This document shows positions 59,301 to 64,000 of a stretch of 64,000 nt of DNA, one piece after another; positions within the stretch are counted from its first letter, which is position 1, and each line of letters opens with the position of its first letter. The position numbers and the translations under genes are program-made. Source of the DNA: Halomonas sp. 'Soap Lake #6' (GTDB lineage: Bacteria; Pseudomonadota; Gammaproteobacteria; Pseudomonadales; Halomonadaceae); contig NZ_CP020469.1 of NCBI RefSeq assembly GCF_003031405.1, forward strand, positions 248,001-312,000. The letters are read 5' to 3'. The notes under the pieces are model-generated. The model was given only the letters and a program-made list of their open reading frames with translations. It was not told where the DNA came from and did no database searches.

Positions 59301-61041
59301 AGACCTATCACAAGCGTTGAACAAGCTTGCCGCACAGCGTGGCACCACGCTATTTACGCTGCTGTTGGCGAGTTTTCAGCTGTTGATGCATCGCCAGACT
59401 CGGCAGCATGACTTAGTGGTGGGAACTGATGTCGCTGGCCGTAGCCATCCCGATGTTGAGCCGTTGATAGGCTTTTTTGTCAATGTAATCCCGCTGCGGT
59501 CTCGTTTGGCTGATGGACAGATTGATTTCGGCCACTGGCTTGAGCAAGTACAGACCAGCGTGCTGGATGCGTTCGATCATCAAAATGTTCCCTTCGACAG
59601 AATTGTCGAGCTTTCGGGGATTGGCCGTGAGCGCGATCGCTCCCCTCTAATACAAACCCTCTTCGTACTACAAAACACGCCAACCGAGCGGTTCTCACTT
59701 CCGGGTCTTGAGGTGGAGGTAATGCCTCAGCCCAGGCAGGAGTCGAAGTTCGATATGGCGGTATTCGTTGATGAGAGTGATACCGGACTATCAGTCGAGT
59801 GGGTCTACGCCACCGCCTTGTACCGACGCGAAACCATTGAGCACTTAACCGGTGCCTGGAAGTCGCTACTAGCGCAGATCGTGGAAGCTCCCACCATGCC
59901 CGTCGAGGAGTTTCGTTTACCCCTAATGGAGAAACACGCTATGCAAAACAAGCTTTCAAAAGGTTCCAAACTCAACAAGCTTGGCAGCCTGAAATCCCAG
60001 CCAGGTGCGCGCCCCTCGACCAACAGTGATTCACCGATACGAACGGCATTGCTCGACGAAAAAAGAGTCTTTCCTCTCGTGATCGAAGCGACGGACGCTG
60101 ACCTTGATGCGGTTGCATGGGCAACCTCCCAGCGTGACTTTATCGAGCAACACTTACGCACGCATGCAGGCATTCTGTTCCGTAACTTTGGGCTGACCAC
60201 GCCGCAAGAGTTTGAAGCCTTTGCCGAGGCTATCCAGCCGGGCCTTTATGGCAACTATGGTGACCTGCCCAAGAAAGAAGGGGGACGTAATACCTACCGC
60301 TCAACCCCCTATCCCGAGCGCCAGATGATTCTCTATCACAACGAAAGCTCGCATTTGGAGCGCTGGCCGCGCAAGCAACTGTTCTTCTGCGAGTACCCCT
60401 CTCCTGTTGGAGGCGCCACCCCGATCGTTGACTGCCGCGAGATGCTACGCCAACTGCCCGCCGATGTAGTGGAGGAGTTCGAGCGCAAAGGGTTGCTTTA
60501 TGTGCGCACCTTCACCCGCAACTTGGACGTGAGCTGGCGAGACTTTTTCAAAACCGATAGCAGGGAGGAGGTTGAAGCGCGGCTCAAAGAAGGGGGAATC
60601 GAGTGGCAGTGGTTGGGTGATGACGAGCTGCAGACGCGTACGCACTGCCCTGCGGTAGTCACCCATCCCGTGACCGGTGACCGAGTGTTCTTCAATCAGG
60701 TGCAGCTCCACCATGTCAGTTGCCTTGAGCCTGATGTGAAAGAAGACCTGCTAGGCATGGTTGGCCAGGAACGCCTGCCACGCAATGTCTATTTCGGTGA
60801 TGGCTCCGTAATTAGCGACGAGATGATGAAGGTTGTCGGTGATGCCTACGAAGCCTGCGCGGTGCGCTTCGACTGGCGCCGGGGCGATGTGGTGATGGTC
60901 GACAACATGTTAGCAGCCCATGCCCGGGATCCCTACGAGGGGCCACGCAAGATTGTGGTGGCGATGGGAGACATCTATGAGCGTTCGGCGCTGGAAGAGG
61001 CTCAAGGGGCAAGTGCTGATGCCGAGTTGGTCGGTCAATAA
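56389..61041 (+). CDS. NRPS: FAAL - PCP - condensation - Fe(II)/2OG aspartate beta-hydroxylase
   Basis: 1550 residues. Fatty acyl-AMP ligase about 20-600 (QYTSGSTATPKGVMVSHGNL; YGLAEATLL). Carrier domain about 637-710 with FFARGGNSL, attachment Ser672. Condensation domain about 735-1170 with HHIVFDG (874-880), intact. A TauD-like dioxygenase about 1220-1535: metal ligands H1317-N-E1319 and H1511, 2-oxoglutarate Arg about 1520. It would load a fatty acid, condense it with the next module's amino acid, and hydroxylate a carrier-bound Asp, as in amphiphilic siderophores such as aquachelins. A His/Asp-rich insert (about 444-464) from a tandem DNA repeat interrupts the FAAL. Confidence 0.9.
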   Translation: MDTRHAQTMNSHPSHNDAFRNDVFRSYVEHLSRLARERPSDRALIVVNAQGETILDYATLERRSRALASELQQRFAVGDRALILLDNDEHYVVAFFACLYAGVMAVPVFPPESAKQQHLARLLAIAADSQAVCVLTSTTIIDVVASASEGFGSAELIPVDAVDESRAEHWVEHFPKRDDIAFLQYTSGSTATPKGVMVSHGNLMANERAIETGFSIGADDVFVSWLPLYHDMGLIGGLLQPIYRGIPAVLMSPTFFLQRPVRWLEAISRYGGTISGGPDFSYRLCLERIRDEQIETLDLSSWRVAFSGAEPVRYDTLTAFIERFRPAGFAADTAAPCYGLAEATLLVSCNPRGTGVVGTAFSQQSLAEGQASSAAEGNTLVGCGTPQPGHAIDIIDPHSLRSLPDGEVGEIWVNGPSVAHGYWQNPEATAQTFVTRDGVSWQRTGAHDSDAHDTNTQGHDARDDRWLRSGDLGFLHEGQLYIAGRIKDLIILRGHNVYPQDIECAIEVEVEAVRKGRIAAFAVTTPEGAEGIGIAAEVSRGMQKLVPAETLIRALSEAVGSACHEPLSVVLLLNPGGLPKTSSGKLQRSACRQGWETGSLDTYAIHAFGHFVSGGDDDASDGKASQSTAVSGSETEQTLTKLWRQVLGDNDTQSQSKPLGRDAHFFARGGNSLAAVQLASRISDHWAIDFPTRVIMEKPRFSGVVDEVERLLANWTPNSRMTTQGALVPIPRNETLPLAPVQRRLWLVDRLASQAGDLERAAYNLPALFSLKGELNIEALERTINAIVARHEALRTYYPESESGDPIAVIEGQRNIELPVLDCSDLSEREQQRYLQDTFTEHANTPFDLATGPLIKAGLLRFGAQEHALVLVIHHIVFDGWSTGVFIREFAILYGELLEGKESGLPELGIQYVDYAAWHEKALSGAAFEQSATFWRRYLNSAPLLSTLPADFARPSQVSHAGSALSMTLSPDLSQALNKLAAQRGTTLFTLLLASFQLLMHRQTRQHDLVVGTDVAGRSHPDVEPLIGFFVNVIPLRSRLADGQIDFGHWLEQVQTSVLDAFDHQNVPFDRIVELSGIGRERDRSPLIQTLFVLQNTPTERFSLPGLEVEVMPQPRQESKFDMAVFVDESDTGLSVEWVYATALYRRETIEHLTGAWKSLLAQIVEAPTMPVEEFRLPLMEKHAMQNKLSKGSKLNKLGSLKSQPGARPSTNSDSPIRTALLDEKRVFPLVIEATDADLDAVAWATSQRDFIEQHLRTHAGILFRNFGLTTPQEFEAFAEAIQPGLYGNYGDLPKKEGGRNTYRSTPYPERQMILYHNESSHLERWPRKQLFFCEYPSPVGGATPIVDCREMLRQLPADVVEEFERKGLLYVRTFTRNLDVSWRDFFKTDSREEVEARLKEGGIEWQWLGDDELQTRTHCPAVVTHPVTGDRVFFNQVQLHHVSCLEPDVKEDLLGMVGQERLPRNVYFGDGSVISDEMMKVVGDAYEACAVRFDWRRGDVVMVDNMLAAHARDPYEGPRKIVVAMGDIYERSALEEAQGASADAELVGQ

Positions 61042-61066
61042 CGTCACGGGGTTTAGGAGTCGATAA

Positions 61067-64000
61067 ATGAATGCAATAACGGAACAGCAGAGCCTTGCCC
61101 ATTGGCCGCTTAGCCCTGAACAGCGTGCAGTGTTGGTGGCGAAAGCTAATGAAAATGACACTCAGCAGGCAGCATCGGTGCAGGTCGATGTCATGGTACA
61201 AGCCAATGTCATGGTGGTCGATATCCAAGGTGCTCTTGATAGCTCGCGGTTGGAGCGCGTACTGAGCGACCTTAGGCAACAGCATGAAGCCCTATCTACG
61301 GCTTTGAAGAGCGTGGCCGGGTACCGCGGGCTGCGTCACCAAGCACTTGAAGACCTGCCTGCCATCGAGTGGCGGCATGAAGGTTTACGCGGCAGCGATG
61401 ACAAGAAAGCGCTGCTCAACGGTGATTTCAACAACGTTCTCAACGACTTTGTTAATAACTATCGTGAGTCACTCAAGCACCGACCCATGGCTATCGAGAG
61501 TGGCGAGCTGCTGCGTCCAGCGCTGCTGCGAACTGGCGAAACAACCTGGGTATTAGTACTTGCTGTTTCGGCATTGGTGGCGGATCGCGGCAGTCTGCAG
61601 TCGCTGTTCTCGGCATTGGCGGATGCTTATGATCAGAGCGGAGGAGCCGATGAGGAGTCTGCGCTGCAATATTCCCAGTTCATCGAGTGGCGTGCTTCGC
61701 TCGAAAGTGACGATGACGCTGAAGAAGGGCGTGAGTATTGGCAAAGGCACCAGCAGCATGCCGAGCAGGCAGGCTCATGCCGTTTACCTGCAAGGCAAGC
61801 GAGCCGCCATGACGTGCGGGTAGAGCATGAATATGTGGCTTTGCAGCTCGAATCAAACTTAGTGGCGCGTATCGATAGCCTAGCAGATGAGCTTCAAGTA
61901 TCCGCAGAGGGAGTGCTGCAGGCGGCTTGGTGGGCGCTACTCGCCAGGATTAGCGGCAGTGAGAGTGTGCTAGGTGGTTGGCAACACGACTGCCGTCAGG
62001 ATTACGAGGTGATGCAAGGGGCGATCGGGCTCTTCGACAAGGTGCTGCCGGTGCTGGTTGAAGGTGTCGCTGATAGCGACTTCTCTAGCTGGATCACCCG
62101 TTTATCAGAGCAGTTAGAGGCGCATACCCAAGCCCAAGAGTATTGGTCAATTGATTCGCTGCCTGATAAGCGCCACCTCGCAGCGGGATTTGCATTTTCA
62201 GAGGGAGTGGATGAATTAAATACGGCCGGTTTTCAGTGGCGCTTGCGAGAATTGCCTGGGCCATCGGCAGAATTTGAACTTGCCTTGCAGATTGGCCGCA
62301 GTGAGAGCGGCGCAGTGGCGACTCTCTACACCGACCCATCATGCTATAGCCGAGCGGCGGCCGAGTGTCTGCTGAATCAGTACCAGACGCTGCTACAGGC
62401 GGGCCTAGCCGACCCCGCGCAAAAGCTATTTTCGGTGCCGCTTATCTCCCCTGAGCAACAGCAGGGATTACTGACGATTGAAGACAATGTGCTCGATGTG
62501 GGCGAGCGTAGCGTAGCTACTCATATCACTACATGGGCGGAATCGACGCCGGATGCCGTTGCCATTGAGGAGCATGGCCGTACGCTGAGTTACGCCCAAC
62601 TAGAAGCCCGCGTTAATAATATCGCTCGGTGGTTGGATGGTCAGAGCGTTAAGCCTGGAGATTACGTAGCGCTCAACCTGCCCCGTTCCACCGATTTGGT
62701 CGTGCTGCTATTGGCAGTATGGCGTGTAGGCGCAGCCTACCTGCCGCTCGACCCTGAGTGGCCCGTAGGCCGTAAACGGCGAGTGCTAGAGGATGCCCAG
62801 CCCGCGCTAGTGGTGAGCGCTGAAAACATCGAGGTAGAACCCGCAGCACTGGCCCTTCCCGGCATCCGCAGTGTAGGGCTGCCGCAAGAAGTGGAAGAAG
62901 CGAATAGCGCATTGTCGTTTCCGCAGCAGGGGCTCGGCGACGTGGCCTATATTCTCTACACCTCTGGCTCCACGGGCACTCCAAAAGGTGTGGTGATTGA
63001 GCATGGTCAACTGCTCAATTACGTAGCCGGTGCCACAAAGGTCATGGGGCTATCGGTATGCCAGCGTTGGGCATTAACCGGGTCGCTGGCCACCGACCTG
63101 GGAAATACGGCGCTGTTCGGTGCCTTGTTTAATGGTGCTCGCCTGGTGATCGCCGCACCTGACGATATGCAGGATGGCGATCACTTTGCGCACTTTATGT
63201 CGGCGGCCGATATCGATGCGCTCAAAATAGTGCCGTCTCACCTGGAAGCCCTGCTTGAGTGCGAAGCTCCCCGGTTGCCGAAAACACTGATTTTAGGCGG
63301 CGAGGCAGCTTCACCTACCTTACTTTCGAGCATTGCGCGGATCTCGCCCAAGTGCCAACTATACAACCACTATGGCCCTACAGAAGCCACGGTGGGCGTT
63401 ATGGTGCACCCGGTATCGCTGTCGCAGGATATGGCAGGCCCGTTGCCGCTAACCCAGCTGCTACCGAACTGCCGCTACCGAGTGCTTGACGATAACTTGC
63501 ACGCGACCCCCACCGGTGCCGTGGGTGAGCTGTATCTGGGCGGCGCCCAACTGGCGCGTGGTTATCTCAATAGCGATGCTTCCGCGTTTGTCGAAGATCC
63601 CTTTATTCCCGGTGAACGGCTCTATCGCACCGGCGATCTGGCGTGCGTGCTACCCGAGGGGGGCGTACGCCTTATTGGGCGAGCTGACGATCAGATCAAA
63701 CTGCGCGGCTTTCGTATTGAACCAACAGAAATCGAAAGCGTATTGCAAGCACAGCCAGGGGTTAAGCAGAGCCTGGTTCGCCTGATGGGTAGGGGGGCTG
63801 ATACCCATGAACTCGTAGCGTTTTTGATCGAAGACTCCAAGGCGATGTCTGCTGAGGGCCAGGTCCAGCTTCGCGAGCAACTGGCTGTGCTACTGCCTGA
63901 ACCCATGCGTCCTTCTCGTTTTATCTCTGTTGAGCATTTCCCCCGCCTAGGTAACGGCAAGGTAGACACCTCCGCGCTGGAAGCCTTGGCCCAAAAAACC
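61067..64000 (+). CDS. NRPS: degenerate C-like (interface) domain - Asp-specific adenylation domain (partial, runs off window)
   Basis: 978 codons to the window end without a stop; AGGAG precedes the ATG. Residues about 10-440 have a condensation fold but the HHxxxDG motif reads SALVADR (168-174), so it is not catalytic. The A domain (about 485-975) has A3 LYTSGSTGTPKG and A5 NHYGPTE. By alignment with GrsA the pocket residues are D677, L678, T681, K720, I742, G744, H768, V776, G777, K965, i.e. DLTKIGHVGK, the L-Asp code. Non-catalytic C-like 'interface' domains are known to dock aspartate beta-hydroxylases in siderophore NRPSs; one is encoded at the end of the previous gene. Confidence 0.9.
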   Translation, partial: MNAITEQQSLAHWPLSPEQRAVLVAKANENDTQQAASVQVDVMVQANVMVVDIQGALDSSRLERVLSDLRQQHEALSTALKSVAGYRGLRHQALEDLPAIEWRHEGLRGSDDKKALLNGDFNNVLNDFVNNYRESLKHRPMAIESGELLRPALLRTGETTWVLVLAVSALVADRGSLQSLFSALADAYDQSGGADEESALQYSQFIEWRASLESDDDAEEGREYWQRHQQHAEQAGSCRLPARQASRHDVRVEHEYVALQLESNLVARIDSLADELQVSAEGVLQAAWWALLARISGSESVLGGWQHDCRQDYEVMQGAIGLFDKVLPVLVEGVADSDFSSWITRLSEQLEAHTQAQEYWSIDSLPDKRHLAAGFAFSEGVDELNTAGFQWRLRELPGPSAEFELALQIGRSESGAVATLYTDPSCYSRAAAECLLNQYQTLLQAGLADPAQKLFSVPLISPEQQQGLLTIEDNVLDVGERSVATHITTWAESTPDAVAIEEHGRTLSYAQLEARVNNIARWLDGQSVKPGDYVALNLPRSTDLVVLLLAVWRVGAAYLPLDPEWPVGRKRRVLEDAQPALVVSAENIEVEPAALALPGIRSVGLPQEVEEANSALSFPQQGLGDVAYILYTSGSTGTPKGVVIEHGQLLNYVAGATKVMGLSVCQRWALTGSLATDLGNTALFGALFNGARLVIAAPDDMQDGDHFAHFMSAADIDALKIVPSHLEALLECEAPRLPKTLILGGEAASPTLLSSIARISPKCQLYNHYGPTEATVGVMVHPVSLSQDMAGPLPLTQLLPNCRYRVLDDNLHATPTGAVGELYLGGAQLARGYLNSDASAFVEDPFIPGERLYRTGDLACVLPEGGVRLIGRADDQIKLRGFRIEPTEIESVLQAQPGVKQSLVRLMGRGADTHELVAFLIEDSKAMSAEGQVQLREQLAVLLPEPMRPSRFISVEHFPRLGNGKVDTSALEALAQKT

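Noticed and set aside
1..64000. tRNA, rRNA or riboswitch genes
   Set aside because: No cloverleaf, rRNA block or recognised riboswitch core was seen by eye on either strand. A covariance-model scan would be needed to exclude small RNAs.

Overview
The window reads as a chromosomal stretch of a halophilic or marine gammaproteobacterium, most probably Halomonas/Vreelandella or a near relative. This is inferred from the gene families: the DUF2157/DUF4401/GDYXXLXY trio, an MFS-PlsC-acyl-ligase fusion, a PQQ membrane dehydrogenase, and a fatty-acylated beta-hydroxyaspartate siderophore NRPS of the aquachelin type. No rRNA, tRNA or CRISPR array was seen.

Layout. 0-13 kb: a membrane-protein trio, a LysR gene divergent from a ycaC/ABM/GNAT/pirin run, a second pirin, an MscS-like channel, an alpha/beta hydrolase, and a minus-strand operon for an exported amine oxidase, a cytochrome c and a RidA protein. 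13.3-22.2 kb: an accessory island. 22.2-32.5 kb: housekeeping and regulatory genes (Aas-like fusion, XRE, LysR, EamA, RlmA, SDR/CMD/Atu4866 with an AraC regulator, cold-shock protein). 32.8-48 kb: TonB receptor, PQQ dehydrogenase, CurA-like reductase, RlpA-like protein, a repeat protein, a DUF3298 lipoprotein, transporter/LysR pair, cytochrome b561, glycerophosphodiesterase, and zinc-independent L31/L36 paralogues behind a Zur-like site. 48-53 kb: an orphan siderophore-type ABC ATPase, an inositol-monophosphatase family gene, and two tandem AAA/PD-(D/E)xK paralogues. 53.3-64 kb: a siderophore locus (FecI/PvdS-like sigma factor, truncated FecR, MbtH, type II thioesterase, PPTase, two NRPS genes, the last running off the window).

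The most unusual region is the 13.9-22.1 kb operon. In order it encodes: a degenerate M3-peptidase-like domain fused to a degenerate HlyC-like domain; an apparently intact HlyC-type acyltransferase; a 110-residue Gly-rich peptide with a microcin-like MR...GG leader and no lysine; a 54-residue membrane protein (possible immunity protein, too short for a standard ORF cutoff); an M16 peptidase pair (one catalytic, one inactive, both apparently membrane-anchored outside the cytoplasm); a peptidase-less HlyB-type ABC exporter; and an HlyD adaptor. No RTX protoxin is present. I propose a type-I-secreted, HlyC-modified microcin-like peptide system. The island is flanked by a direct duplication of the 3' end of the adjacent aas-like gene plus an IS4-type transposase fragment, and the intact-looking aas copy lacks its usual C-terminal part.

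In the siderophore locus the sigma factor has a Fur-like promoter, and the mbtH promoter holds an exact TAAAT-N16-CGT match to the PvdS iron-starvation box. The first NRPS is FAAL-PCP-C-(Fe/2OG hydroxylase). The second begins with a C-like domain that has lost HHxxxDG, followed by an A domain whose specificity residues read DLTKIGHVGK, the Asp code. Together they predict an acyl-(beta-hydroxy)Asp start to a lipopeptide siderophore.
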